The notes under the pieces were generated by a model. The model made no database searches and was not told where the DNA came from. It saw nothing but the letters and a program-made list of their open reading frames with translations. Of a stretch of 64,000 bases of DNA, positions 41,575-51,944 are shown in pieces. This DNA comes from Nakamurella flavida (lineage in GTDB: Bacteria > Actinomycetota > Actinomycetes > Mycobacteriales > Nakamurellaceae): contig NZ_JAUSQV010000001.1 in NCBI RefSeq assembly GCF_030811475.1, positions 1,318,501 through 1,382,500 of the forward strand, in the 5' to 3' direction. Made by a program: the position numbers and the translations under genes. Within the stretch, counting starts at the first letter, position 1, and each line of letters starts with the position of its first letter.

Positions 41575-42297
41575 TCACGAGATGCCCCGTTCGGCCGCGA
41601 GGGTCAGCACCGCACGAACGGTCTCCCGCAGTTGCATGGACGACGAATCGAGCACCACCGCGTCCGGCGCGGCCTGCAGCGGAGCGTGCGAGCGGGTGCT
41701 GTCCATCGTGTCCCGGCGGGCCAGGTCGCGCTCCACGTCGGCCAGACCGGGGCCGGCCTGACCGGCCGGGGCCCCGGCGTGCACGGCGCGGGCCGCGTTC
41801 TGGTCGAAGCGTCGACGAGCCCGTTCGGCGGCGTCCGCGGTCAGGTAGATCTTCACGGTCGCATCGGGGGCGATGACGGTGCCGATGTCGCGCCCCTCCA
41901 CCACCATCCGTCCGGACATGGCCAGGGTGCGCTGCACCGTGAACAGGTGCTGGCGCACCACCGGGTTGGCCGACACCGGGGTGACCGCGAGGGTGACCTC
42001 GGGGCCGCGGATCTGCTCGCTGACGTCCTCGCCGTCCAGATGATGACGCTGGTGGTCGGGATCGGTCGGCGGGTCCAGGCGCAACGCCGTGATCAGGTCG
42101 GCGACCGCGTCCGTGTCCTGCGGGTCGAGCCCGGCCCGCAGCACGGCCAGGGCGGCGATCCGGTACAGCGCACCGGTGTCCAGGTACCCGGCCTGCAGCT
42201 CGGTGGCCACTCGCCGCGAGACGGTCGACTTCCCGGTGCCGGACGGCCCGTCGATGGCGATGACGAACGTCCCCGCCGGGGTGGGGGCCGCACTCAC
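41575..42297 (-). CDS. cmk: Cytidylate kinase
   Basis: The 240-residue protein phosphorylates CMP and dCMP. It shows the P-loop IDGPSGTGKST (15-25), GYLDTGALYR, VVEGRDIGTVIAPDATVKIYLTA, and a REDxxD-type segment as LARRDTMDSTR near 205. The length agrees with bacterial Cmk. Its ATG overlaps the rluB-like stop by 4 bp (42294-42297). Confidence 0.95.
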   Translation of the reverse strand: MSAAPTPAGTFVIAIDGPSGTGKSTVSRRVATELQAGYLDTGALYRIAALAVLRAGLDPQDTDAVADLITALRLDPPTDPDHQRHHLDGEDVSEQIRGPEVTLAVTPVSANPVVRQHLFTVQRTLAMSGRMVVEGRDIGTVIAPDATVKIYLTADAAERARRRFDQNAARAVHAGAPAGQAGPGLADVERDLARRDTMDSTRSHAPLQAAPDAVVLDSSSMQLRETVRAVLTLAAERGIS

Positions 42298-43169
42298 AGG
42301 TCGACCGCCTTGTACAGCAGCGCGATCTCCACCGGGCTGAGCTTGCGCAGCGTCCCGGGACGCTGGTGACCGAGCTGCAGTTCGCCGATCTGGGTGCGGA
42401 CCAGCCGGGACACCGGGTGCCCGGCCGCGTCCAGCAGTCGGCGGACGATGTGCTTGCGGCCCTCGTGCAGGACGACCTCGACCACCGCCCGCTGGGCGTG
42501 CACGTCGACGATCTCGAAGGAATCGACCTTGGCCATGCCGTCCTCGAGCTCGATGCCCTTCTTCAGGCGACGGCCCAGGTCACGCGGGACCGGGCCGGGG
42601 ATCTCGGCCATGTACGTCTTGGCCACGCCGTAGGACGGGTGGGTCAACCGGTGGGCGAGCTCGCCGTCGTTGGTGAGCAGCAGCAGTCCCTCGGAGTCGC
42701 GGTCCAGCCGGCCCACGTGGAACAGCCGCTCGGTGCGGTCCTCGACGAGCTGGCCGATGTGCGGGCGGTTGTCCTCGTCCTGCATCGTCGACAGCCAGCC
42801 GGGCATCTTGTTCAGGGCCAGGTACACCTGGTTCTCCTGCAGGACGACGCGGTTGCCGTCGACGTGCACCACGGCGATGTCCGGGTCGACCCGGCGGCCC
42901 TGCTCCTTGACCACCAGCCCGTCGACCTTGACCCGGCCCATCGCGATCATCTCCTCGGCCTTGCGGCGGGAGGCGATCCCGGCGGCGGCCAGCACCTTCT
43001 GCAGCCGCACGCCCTCGGCGTTCGCGTCCGTCCCCTCCTTGCCGCCGGACCGGGCCACCCGTCCCGACCGGGCCGGGCGGGCCGGCGGCTGCCCGCTGCG
43101 GCCGAACCCGGCGTCCTCGTCGGAGATGTCCTGATCTCGACCGGGTGCCCGGCCCTCGTGCTCGCTCAT
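42294..43169 (-). CDS. rluB: 23S rRNA pseudouridine synthase, RluB type
   Basis: The 291-residue protein has a charged N-terminal tail (1-52), an S4 RNA-binding domain (about 54-112; RLQKVLAAAGIASRRKAEEMI), and the RsuA/RluB catalytic domain with Asp156 in HVGRLDRDSEGLLLLTNDGEL. It modifies 23S rRNA near helix 89. It overlaps scpB by the ATGA at its start (scpB stop/ATG 43169) and cmk by 4 bp. An in-frame extension to 43916 overlaps scpB and was rejected. Confidence 0.95.
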   Translation of the reverse strand: MSEHEGRAPGRDQDISDEDAGFGRSGQPPARPARSGRVARSGGKEGTDANAEGVRLQKVLAAAGIASRRKAEEMIAMGRVKVDGLVVKEQGRRVDPDIAVVHVDGNRVVLQENQVYLALNKMPGWLSTMQDEDNRPHIGQLVEDRTERLFHVGRLDRDSEGLLLLTNDGELAHRLTHPSYGVAKTYMAEIPGPVPRDLGRRLKKGIELEDGMAKVDSFEIVDVHAQRAVVEVVLHEGRKHIVRRLLDAAGHPVSRLVRTQIGELQLGHQRPGTLRKLSPVEIALLYKAVDL

Positions 43170-43879
43170 CAACGTCTGCTTTCCGTGTCGATCGTGTCGA
43201 TCGTGTCGATCTCGGGGAGCAACGGCCCCAGCGAGGGCAGTTCCTCCAGGTGCGACAGGCCCAGTCGTTCCAGGAACAGCTCGGTCGTCCGGTACTGCAT
43301 GCCGCCGGTGTCGCTGTCCGGTCCGGCCTCCTCGATCAGGCCGCGGGCGGTCAACGTCCGGACCACCCCGTCCACGTTGACCCCGCGCACCGCGGCGATG
43401 CGCGACCGGGTCACCGGCTGGCGGTAGGCGACCACGGCCAGGGTTTCCAACGCCGCCCGGGACAGCCTGGTCTGCGTTCCGTCCAGGACGAACCGCTCCA
43501 CCACCGGCGCGAACCGGTCCCGCGTGTAGAGGCGCCAGCCACCGCCGATCTCCCGCAACTCGATCCCCGACCCGCGCTGCGTGTAGTGCGCGGCGAGGTC
43601 GAGCAGTTCGGACCGTACCCGGTCGGCGGGGTGCCCCACCGCCGTGGTCAGCGCCGATTCGGTCACCGGGGAGTCCACGACGAGCAGCACCGCCTCCAGT
43701 GCGCCGGCCAGATCGTGGTCGGCGACCACCGGGCCACCGACGGGCAGCGACAGCTGGGTCTCGGGCTCGGGGGTGTCGGAAGGGACGCCCACGGGAAGGT
43801 CGGCAGGCCCGTCGGCGGGGGTCGTGCCGCCGGCGGTCGATCCGGGCGCCGACCCGGGGACGGACTCGGGGGCGCTCAC
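43169..43879 (-). CDS. scpB: Segregation and condensation protein B
   Basis: The 236-residue protein has a Pro/Gly-rich N-terminus of about 60 residues, followed by the ScpB winged-helix pair (LAGALEAVLLVVDSPVTESALT; LSRAALETLAVVAYRQPVTRSRIAAVRGVNVDGVVRTL; MQYRTTELFLERLGL). It joins SMC and ScpA in the condensin complex. The C-terminus contains a 9-bp tandem repeat encoding DTIDTIDT. GTG 43879 overlaps the scpA stop (GTGA). Confidence 0.95.
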   Translation of the reverse strand: MSAPESVPGSAPGSTAGGTTPADGPADLPVGVPSDTPEPETQLSLPVGGPVVADHDLAGALEAVLLVVDSPVTESALTTAVGHPADRVRSELLDLAAHYTQRGSGIELREIGGGWRLYTRDRFAPVVERFVLDGTQTRLSRAALETLAVVAYRQPVTRSRIAAVRGVNVDGVVRTLTARGLIEEAGPDSDTGGMQYRTTELFLERLGLSHLEELPSLGPLLPEIDTIDTIDTESRR

Positions 43880-44742
43880 TCGTACTCCTCCTCGGTACCG
43901 GCCGAGGACCGGGCACCGGCGCCGGTCCAGCGGACGGTCAACTCGCCCAGCGGTTCGGGCTGCTGGAAGGCCACCGCGGACTCCCGGTACAGGTTGAGCA
44001 GCCCCAGGAAACGGGCCACCACCTCGAGCACCTGGGTGCATCCGGCGGTGAGTTCCCGGAAGTCGGCCACTCCGCGATCCACGAGCATGGCCCTGATCAC
44101 CGCGGTGTGTTCGGCGACCGACACCGGCGAGGCGTGGATGTGGTCGATGTTGACCGTGGGCGGCGGCTTGGGCCGGAACACCGCCGCGGCCAGCTCGGCG
44201 AACGCGGTGGCGTCCATGCCGATGCGCACCTCGGGCAGCAGGCCCAGGTACCGCTCCTCCAGGGTGACCGCCCGCGGGTAGCGCCGTAGAGCGCCGGACT
44301 CCAGCTCGGCGAACAGCATCGCGACCTGCTGGTAGGCCCGGTAGGCCAACAGTCGGGCGAAGAGCAGGTCCCGGGCCTCCAGCAGCTCCAGGTCCTCGGG
44401 GTTGTCGGCCTCCGGATCGGGCAGCAGGCGCGCGGCCTTCATCTCCAGCAGGGTGGCCGCGACGACGAGGAACTCGGTGACCTGGTCGAGGCTCCAGTCG
44501 CTGCCGGCACCACGGATCAACGCGATGAACTCGTCGGTGACGGTGTGCAGGGCGACCTGGGTCAGGTCCATCCGGCGCTGGCTGATCAGTTGCAGCAGCA
44601 GGTCGAACGGGCCGTCGAAGTTCTCCAGGGTGACGTGGAACGACCGGCGGCCCGACACCGGACCGGCGGGCACCGGAGGTGGCTCCGCCTGCCCGGGCGT
44701 GGGCGGCCCGTCGACGGGCACATTCTCGGTGACGGTCACCAC
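43876..44742 (-). CDS. scpA: Segregation and condensation protein A
   Basis: The 288-residue kleisin bridges SMC heads and binds ScpB. It starts with a Pro-rich tail (1-32), then FHVTLENFDGPFDLLLQLISQRRMDLTQVAL (about 35-65), TEFLVVAATLLEMKAARLLP, and a C-terminal winged helix (FLGLLNLYRESAVAFQQPEPLGELTVRW). It is 4 bp downstream of parA and coupled to scpB through a GTGA overlap. Confidence 0.95.
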   Translation of the reverse strand: MVTVTENVPVDGPPTPGQAEPPPVPAGPVSGRRSFHVTLENFDGPFDLLLQLISQRRMDLTQVALHTVTDEFIALIRGAGSDWSLDQVTEFLVVAATLLEMKAARLLPDPEADNPEDLELLEARDLLFARLLAYRAYQQVAMLFAELESGALRRYPRAVTLEERYLGLLPEVRIGMDATAFAELAAAVFRPKPPPTVNIDHIHASPVSVAEHTAVIRAMLVDRGVADFRELTAGCTQVLEVVARFLGLLNLYRESAVAFQQPEPLGELTVRWTGAGARSSAGTEEEYE

Positions 44743-44746
44743 CGAC

Positions 44747-45754
44747 TCACCGGGCGATCACTTCCCGGGCCAGCGTCCGGTAGGCCTCGGCGCCCGGGGA
44801 CGACGGCGCGTAGCTGGTGATCGGTTCGCCGGCCACGGTGGTCTCCGGGAACTTGACCGTGCGGGAGATCATCGCGTCGAACACCTGGTCGCCGAACCGT
44901 TGGATGAGCAGCGACACCACCTCGCGGGCGTGCACGGTCCGGCCGTCGTACATGGTGACCAGCACCCCGTCGACGGTCAGGTCCGGGTTGATCCGGTCCT
45001 GCACCTTGGCCACCGTGTCGACCAGCAGGGCGACACCGCGCAGGGAGAAGAACTCGGCGGCGACCGGCATCAGCACGCCGTGCGCGCAGGCCAGGGCGTT
45101 GACCGTGAGCAGCCCGAGGGAGGGCTGGCAGTCGATGAGGATGTAGTCGTAGGCGTGCAGCACCGGACGCAGCGCGCGGGCCAGGGTGTGCTCGCGACCG
45201 ACCTCGTTGATCAGCTGCACCTCGGCCGCGGACAGGTCGATGTTGGCCGGGATGAGGTCGAGGTTCTCCACCGAGGTCGGCATGAGGACGTCGGTGATCG
45301 CCGTCTTCGAGCCCAGCATCAGGTTGTAGATGGTGTGGTCGAGCTCGTGCGAGGCCACCCCGAGCCCGGCGGAGAGCGCACCCTGCGGATCCAGGTCGAC
45401 CAGCAGCACCCGTCGGCCGTAGCCGGCCAGGGCCGCACCCAGGTTGATGACCGAAGTGGTCTTGCCGACTCCGCCCTTCTGGTTGCAGACGGCGACCACG
45501 CGGGCCGGGCCGTGGCTGGTCAGCGGGGCGGGCTGCGGGTCGCGGCCGTTCATCGCGCGGACGGAGGGCGAGGTGGACAGCGAACCCGAGCGGGTCGGTT
45601 CGACGGCGGGGGCGGCGGGCATCTCGGGCTCGAACAGGGTGCTGCGGGCCGGTCGCCCGGGCTGCTCCCCCATCGGCTGCTCACCGGTCGACTGCTCCCC
45701 GGACGGCTGGTCCGCCGCCGAGTCCGCCCAGTGGGCCTGTCCCGCTTCGCTCAT
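44747..45754 (-). CDS. parA: ParA family ATPase
   Basis: The 335-residue protein has a disordered N-terminus of about 80 residues with short repeats (GEQSTGEQPMGEQPG), then a ParA/Soj ATPase: deviant Walker A NQKGGVGKTTS (91-101), LLVDLDPQGALSAGLG, YILIDCQPSLGLLTVNAL. No parB is adjacent, and position upstream of scpAB corresponds to the second ParA-like protein of M. tuberculosis (Rv1708). It probably places a cargo or chromosome region. ATG 45754 was chosen because upstream in-frame sequence (to 46078) reads as promoter-like, Arg-rich text. Confidence 0.9.
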   Translation of the reverse strand: MSEAGQAHWADSAADQPSGEQSTGEQPMGEQPGRPARSTLFEPEMPAAPAVEPTRSGSLSTSPSVRAMNGRDPQPAPLTSHGPARVVAVCNQKGGVGKTTSVINLGAALAGYGRRVLLVDLDPQGALSAGLGVASHELDHTIYNLMLGSKTAITDVLMPTSVENLDLIPANIDLSAAEVQLINEVGREHTLARALRPVLHAYDYILIDCQPSLGLLTVNALACAHGVLMPVAAEFFSLRGVALLVDTVAKVQDRINPDLTVDGVLVTMYDGRTVHAREVVSLLIQRFGDQVFDAMISRTVKFPETTVAGEPITSYAPSSPGAEAYRTLAREVIAR

Positions 45755-46076
45755 CGCCGTCGCTCCCGTTCTTCCCCGCGGCCGGCCGCGGTCGTCCGCG
45801 GTCCGATCGGACCGGTCGTCGGACCGGACCGGTCGAGCCCGAACCGCTCGGCTGCACGACCGGCCTACCCTATGTCCCCACGGCCACGGCGGACCGCAGG
45901 CCCAGCCGCCCCGCCGGACCGCCCGGGTGCCGTCCGTCGCCACTTCACCCGTTCGGACCTGCACCGGCGATATCCTTCGCCCGCCGGGCCGGGTGTGACG
46001 GGGCCGGATCGATGCGCGACGTGAGCAGCGAGACGTGAGCGGTGACCCGCGAGGGTCCGGGCAGGAAGGCACCGGC

Positions 46077-46676
46077 ATGACGTATCCCTTCGAAGGCGCT
46101 GACGGGCGGCTCTACCAGGTGCCCCAGTTCGCCGGGCAGCAACCCGGTCAGGCCTACCCCGGTGCCCAGTACGTGCCGCCGCCGGCCTACGCCGGCGAGG
46201 TGTACCGGCCGGCCGCCGTCGTCCTGCCGGCGACCGGGCGGTGGACGGTCAAGCCGGGCCCGTACATCGCCGGGGTCGCGGCCACCGCACTGGTCGCCGC
46301 CCTGGTCGCACTCATCGGCGAACTCATCGCCGGTGGGCTGCTCAAGCTGAACACGGTGCCGCCCAGGATGTTCGGGCTGACCAACCACTCGCACCGCAGC
46401 ATCGCCGCCGCCGTGGTCGCCGCCATCGTGCTCGGCATCCTGCTGTGGGTGCTCATCCTGACCAGCCCACAGGCCCGCACGTTCTTCGCATGGATCGCCG
46501 GGCTGCTGACCGTGGTCGCCACCCTGCTGCCGTTCACCACCACCGACGTGCTGCGCGACTCGCTGGCCACCGCCGTCATCAACGCGGTCGCCGGGGTGTC
46601 CATCCTGGTCCTGCTCAACGGGGTGGCCGGCCGGACGATGATCCCCCGCGCACCGGAACCGGCACCGGAACGCTGA
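46077..46676 (+). CDS. Membrane protein with four helices and Pro/Gln/Tyr-rich N-terminus
   Basis: The 199-residue protein has a cytosolic, Pro/Tyr/Gln-rich N-terminus (1-60; YVPPPAYAGEVY) and four hydrophobic segments (IAGVAATALVAALVALIGELIAGG; AAAVVAAIVLGILLWVLIL; FFAWIAGLLTVVATLLPF; AVINAVAGVSILVLLNG). Similar proteins are annotated as DUF6069-type in actinobacteria. ATG 46077 follows GCAGGAAGG; GTG 46035 is less likely. It is the only plus-strand gene in the long minus-strand run, and is followed by a bidirectional terminator. Confidence 0.78.
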   Translation: MTYPFEGADGRLYQVPQFAGQQPGQAYPGAQYVPPPAYAGEVYRPAAVVLPATGRWTVKPGPYIAGVAATALVAALVALIGELIAGGLLKLNTVPPRMFGLTNHSHRSIAAAVVAAIVLGILLWVLILTSPQARTFFAWIAGLLTVVATLLPFTTTDVLRDSLATAVINAVAGVSILVLLNGVAGRTMIPRAPEPAPER

Positions 46677-46693
46677 TCCTCCGCGGTACGACG

Positions 46694-46727
46694 AAGGCCG
46701 GTCACCCCTGGGGGGTGACCGGCCTTT
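46694..46727. terminator. Bidirectional terminator
   Basis: The perfect 15-bp stem AAGGCCGGTCACCCC / GGGGTGACCGGCCTT has a 3-nt loop, followed by TTCG on the plus strand. It serves the membrane protein gene and the convergent DUF1540 gene. Confidence 0.85.
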
Positions 46728-46787
46728 CGCGTCTCACGCTGCGGAACGTCGTGGTCCGCCGGTCGCTCCGTGACCGGCGGCCCGGGC

Positions 46788-47087
46788 TCAGCGGGCCTGG
46801 AAGGTCAGGCAGTCGGCGACGTCGGCGCCCGCGCCGATCTTCACCGACGGGGCCGAGCACTCGAGCGAGGCGTTGAAGACGCACTCGGCGCGCTGGCAGG
46901 CGCCGACCTGGGAGGTGACGCGGCCGAGGCCGCCCTTCGAGGACAGCGGGATGAAGGTGGCGCACTGGGCGTCCGCCCCGGCCCCACCGATCGTGATGGC
47001 GAAGGCGTGGCAGCCGGAGTGCTCGTTGTAGGAGCAGCCGGTGGCGGTGCACTCGGTGACGGTGGGCATTTCCAGGGAAGCGGTCAT
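46788..47087 (-). CDS. Small Cys-rich DUF1540 protein, two repeats
   Basis: The 99-residue protein holds two copies of the DUF1540 Cys pattern: CTATGCSYNEHSGCHAFAIT ... CATF and CQRAECVFNASLECSAPSVK ... CLTF, with four Cys each. Such motifs probably bind a metal. It is known from spore or stress proteins in Firmicutes and occurs in actinobacteria without a defined role. ATG 47087 follows GGAGGACCTC. A DtxR-like 19-bp sequence upstream (47241-47259) hints at iron control. Confidence 0.85.
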   Translation of the reverse strand: MTASLEMPTVTECTATGCSYNEHSGCHAFAITIGGAGADAQCATFIPLSSKGGLGRVTSQVGACQRAECVFNASLECSAPSVKIGAGADVADCLTFQAR

Positions 47088-47240
47088 GAGGTCCTCCGGA
47101 GCGGTTCGAGACGGTGACCCGACGTCCGCCGTTCGGCGATCGCGTCCGGCCACACCAGGGTGGTCGAGAAGGACGCTAAACCCCGAGAACGATTCGCGCT
47201 AGCAAGGTTGTACTGCCTAACTCGCAGGTCAGAGTGGGTA

Positions 47241-47259
47241 TGAGGCAAGGGAACCCTAA
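47241..47259. promoter_or_regulatory. Possible DtxR/IdeR-type iron box
   Basis: TGAGGCAAGGGAACCCTAA matches the palindromic DtxR consensus TTAGGTTAGGCTAACCTAA at 13 of 19 positions by eye. It lies between the xerD stop and the DUF1540 gene. A weaker related stretch follows at 47204-47220. This is a visual match only. Confidence 0.3.
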
Positions 47260-47271
47260 CCCGACGAGTGG

Positions 47272-48369
47272 TCAGCGGGCCCGCGGATGGGCCGTCGCGT
47301 AGACCTCGCGCAGGGCGTCCACGGTGACCAGCGTGTAGATCTGCGTGGTCGTCACCGAGGCGTGGCCCAGCAGTTCCTGGACCGCGCGCACGTCCGCCCC
47401 GCCCTCCAGCAGATGGGTGGCGAAGGAGTGCCGCAGCGTGTGCGGGGACACACCGGCGGCGTCACCCGGGCCCGACCCGCCGGCCGAGGGCCCGACCCCG
47501 GCGCGCTCGGCCGCGTCCCGCAGCACCTGCCAGGCGCTCTGCCGGGACAGCCGACCGCCCTGCTGGTTGACGAACAGCGCCGCGGTCCCCCGACCGCGGG
47601 CGACGAGCGCCGGCCGCCCGCCGACCCGGTAGGCCTGCACCGCGGACCGGGCGTACGAGCCGACGGGCACGATCCGCTCCTTGGATCCCTTGCCGCGCAA
47701 CCGGACCACGCTGAGCACCCCGGGTTCGCCCTCCGGACCGGTGGACCGCTGCGCGGGTCCGTCGGCGGTGTCCTGCACGTCGTCCACGTCCAGCCCGACG
47801 GCTTCGCTGATGCGGGCGCCGGTGGCGTACAGCAACTCGAGCAGGGCCCGGTCCCGCAGACCGCGGGGCGTGTCGGTGGGCACCGCCTCGAGCACGGCCG
47901 TGACCACGTGCACGGGGAGGGCCTTGGGCAACCGGCGGGCCGGTGTCGGCGGGTGCACGTCCCGGGACGCGTCCACCCCGACGGCCCCCTCGGCCAGCAG
48001 GAAGCGGTGCCAGCCCCGGACGGCGACGACCGCCCGCGCCGCCGAGGAGGCGGCCAGCGGCGGGCGGTCGGCCGACCCCAGCCGGAGCTCCGCGAGATGG
48101 CCGGTGACGAGATCCGCTGTGACGTCGGCGATCTCGGTGATGCCCCGGGCGGCCAGGAAGGCGAGATAGCGCTGCAGGTCCCGCCGGTAGGACAGCAGCG
48201 TGTTGCGGGCCGAGCCGCGTTCCACCGTCAGGTGGTCCAGGTAGCCCCGCAGCGCGGCGGTCAGGGCCGGGGACGGCTCCCGCGGGGTGGGCGGTCCCTG
48301 CGCCCCCGGGGGATCGGGCGCCGTCCTCGGGCTCACCTGGTCGCGCGGACCGACCGGGACTTCGCTCAC
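47272..48369 (-). CDS. xerD: Site-specific tyrosine recombinase XerD
   Basis: The 365-residue protein has an N-terminal SAM-like DNA-binding domain (about 45-135; [26 protein letters not shown]) and a tyrosine recombinase domain with the catalytic Arg in [45 protein letters not shown] (His-x-x-Arg and His) and the nucleophile Tyr in [10 protein letters not shown]. It resolves chromosome dimers with XerC at dif. An insert of about 30 residues in the catalytic domain ([18 protein letters not shown]) is longer than in E. coli. GTG 48369 overlaps the NUDIX stop (GTGA). Confidence 0.95.
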   Translation of the reverse strand: MSEVPVGPRDQVSPRTAPDPPGAQGPPTPREPSPALTAALRGYLDHLTVERGSARNTLLSYRRDLQRYLAFLAARGITEIADVTADLVTGHLAELRLGSADRPPLAASSAARAVVAVRGWHRFLLAEGAVGVDASRDVHPPTPARRLPKALPVHVVTAVLEAVPTDTPRGLRDRALLELLYATGARISEAVGLDVDDVQDTADGPAQRSTGPEGEPGVLSVVRLRGKGSKERIVPVGSYARSAVQAYRVGGRPALVARGRGTAALFVNQQGGRLSRQSAWQVLRDAAERAGVGPSAGGSGPGDAAGVSPHTLRHSFATHLLEGGADVRAVQELLGHASVTTTQIYTLVTVDALREVYATAHPRAR

Positions 48370-49033
48370 GCCCCGGGCACGCCGGGCAGACCGGGCGCCG
48401 ACCGCGGGGTCCCGCTGCGGTTCACCGTCCAGGCGTCGTCCGGGCCCGGCAGGAAGGCCGCCCGGGCGGTGGCCGCGCCGCTGCGCAGCGCGGCGGTGGC
48501 CAGGATGCCGGCCACCGCACTGGCGTTGACGACCAGTCCGTCGAAGGTGGCCTGCACGGCCACGGCGAGCGGCACCCAGACCAGGCGCAGATCGGCCTCC
48601 TCGTCGTCCACCGCGGCGTCGCGGCCGACGTCCCGGACCCCCTGGGCCAGGTACACCCGGACGGCTTCGGTGAGGAACCCGGGCGAGGCCACCACATCGA
48701 CCAGCACCGACCAGTCGTCGGCGGCCAGTCCGGTCTCCTCGGCCAGTTCCCGCGCCGCGGCCTCGTGGGCCGGTTCGCCGTCGGCGTCCATCAGTCCGGC
48801 CGGCAGCTCCCACAGCCGACGGCCCAACGGATGCCGGTACTGCTCGATCAGGGCGATCTCCGGTCCGTCCGTCGCCTCCCGCAGGGCGACGACGGCCACG
48901 GCCAGATCGTGTTCGACGACCTCCCGCTTGGCGACGCCCCCGCCCGGCATGACGACCTCGTCGACCCGGACGGCGCAGATGGCCCCGTCGTAGACGCGGC
49001 GGGTGCCGACGACCGAGAACAGGGGGGCGTCGC

Positions 49034-49037
<4 letters not shown>
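48366..49037 (-). CDS. NUDIX hydrolase, ADP-ribose pyrophosphatase type
   Basis: The 223-residue protein has the complete Nudix box [24 protein letters not shown] (81-104) preceded by [19 protein letters not shown], typical of ADP-ribose pyrophosphatases. It matches M. tuberculosis Rv1700 by position, between pyrG and xerD. It hydrolyses ADP-ribose and similar compounds. It overlaps pyrG (ATGA, 49034-49037) and xerD (GTGA). It carries a C-terminal extension rich in Gly/Pro. Confidence 0.93.
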
Positions 49038-50764
<1,727 letters not shown>

Positions 50765-50937
50765 GGCAACTCCCGTGTGTCCGAATGCGACGCGCCGGCC
50801 TGATGGCCCTCGCTCCCACGGGACTTCACCCTAACAGCAGCGGTTCACCCTGGGCCGAACACGCCCGCGAGGTGCCCGCGCGGCCGTCCCCGCCGCATTT
50901 TCCCAGCCGGATCCTGGCCACCCCGACCGACACGAAC

Positions 50938-50977
50938 GCCCGCGTGGGCATGTCCGTCCGGACATGCCCACGCGGGC
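50938..50977. terminator. Strong terminator after mctB
   Basis: An 18-bp perfect stem (GCCCGCGTGGGCATGTCC and its complement) encloses the 4-nt loop GTCC. It lies 25 bp past the mctB stop on the minus strand. Confidence 0.85.
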
Positions 50978-51002
50978 GCGGTGGGAGCGAGTGGAGGAGC
51001 GG

Positions 51003-51944
51003 TCAGCCGTTGACGGCCAGCGTCGGGACCTGGGCCTGGGCGTTGTCGCCGAGGCCGTAACGACCCACCCCGCCGCCGTTCTGCTCGACCAGCGCGAGCA
51101 CGGTGGCCAGCCGGCCGGAGGCGGTGTCCACGTCGTCGACGGTGCTCACCGCGGAGCTGGCGGCGGTGTCCGTGCGGACGACCCCGACCGACCCGGTGGC
51201 GACCTGGGATCCCGTGCGGCCGGTGAGGACCACGCCCTGCGCGCTCTGGGCGAGCTGGGCGGCGAGATCGGCCACGACGGTGGCCCTGTCCGCCTCCGAC
51301 CCACCGGTCAGCGCACCGCCGGTCAGGATGATCACGCTGCGGCCGGCGGCCGGGGTGCCGGACGGGACGACGAAGCCGCCGCCGGACAGCGCGGACAGAC
51401 CGGCGGTGGTCGCCTCGGGGGTGGCCGGCGCGGTGCCGTCCTCCTTGCCGATCAGCAGCGCGGCGAGCAGGCCGCCGGCGGTGGCGCCGACCTTGCCGGT
51501 CTCCGGCAGGGTGGCCCCGGCGGGGAGCGAGCTCGCGGCCAGCGACCGCAGGTCCTCGGCGCGCGCCGGGTCGGTGAAGTCGGCGGTCAGCTGCAGCTGT
51601 CCGCTGACGGTGGCGCCCGCCCGGTCCAGCAGGGACAGCACGGCGTCCCGGTCGGCCGGGTCGGCGTCGTTGGTGGTGATGAGCACGACGGAGGCGTCGG
51701 GCAGGGTGCCGCGCACGGTCAACGCGGCGACCGAGGCGGCGAACTTCTCGTCGGAGGTGACCCGGGCGCTGAGCTCGGCGTTGGTGTCGTTGAGCGAGGA
51801 CACGTCGGAGCTCAGCGTGTCCTTGTCGCCCTGCAGCCCGGCCAGCAGCGGCGAGCTGATCTTGGTGGCGCCCAGGACGACACCCAGGGCCAGGGCCAGG
51901 AAGATCGCCGTCAGGGAGACGATGTGATAGCGCATGGAGATCAC
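51003..51944 (-). CDS. mctB: Copper transporter MctB-like protein
   Basis: The 313-residue protein resembles MctB (Rv1698): start ISMRYHIVSLTAIFLALALGVVLGA is a membrane anchor (about 4-25), followed by a coiled-coil (LSSDVSSLNDTNAELSARV) and an extracytoplasmic domain. In M. tuberculosis it limits intracellular copper, although it has also been studied as an envelope protein. GTG 51944 gives the family-like start (VISMRYH; Rv1698 begins MISLRQH) and overlaps the steA stop by GTGA. ATG 51935 is a less likely alternative. Confidence 0.85.
   Translation of the reverse strand: MISMRYHIVSLTAIFLALALGVVLGATKISSPLLAGLQGDKDTLSSDVSSLNDTNAELSARVTSDEKFAASVAALTVRGTLPDASVVLITTNDADPADRDAVLSLLDRAGATVSGQLQLTADFTDPARAEDLRSLAASSLPAGATLPETGKVGATAGGLLAALLIGKEDGTAPATPEATTAGLSALSGGGFVVPSGTPAAGRSVIILTGGALTGGSEADRATVVADLAAQLAQSAQGVVLTGRTGSQVATGSVGVVRTDTAASSAVSTVDDVDTASGRLATVLALVEQNGGGVGRYGLGDNAQAQVPTLAVNG

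Noticed and set aside
47272..48369. Integrase of a mobile element
   Set aside because: The position between NUDIX and upstream conserved genes and the XerD motifs show the chromosomal recombinase; no att sites or phage genes are near.
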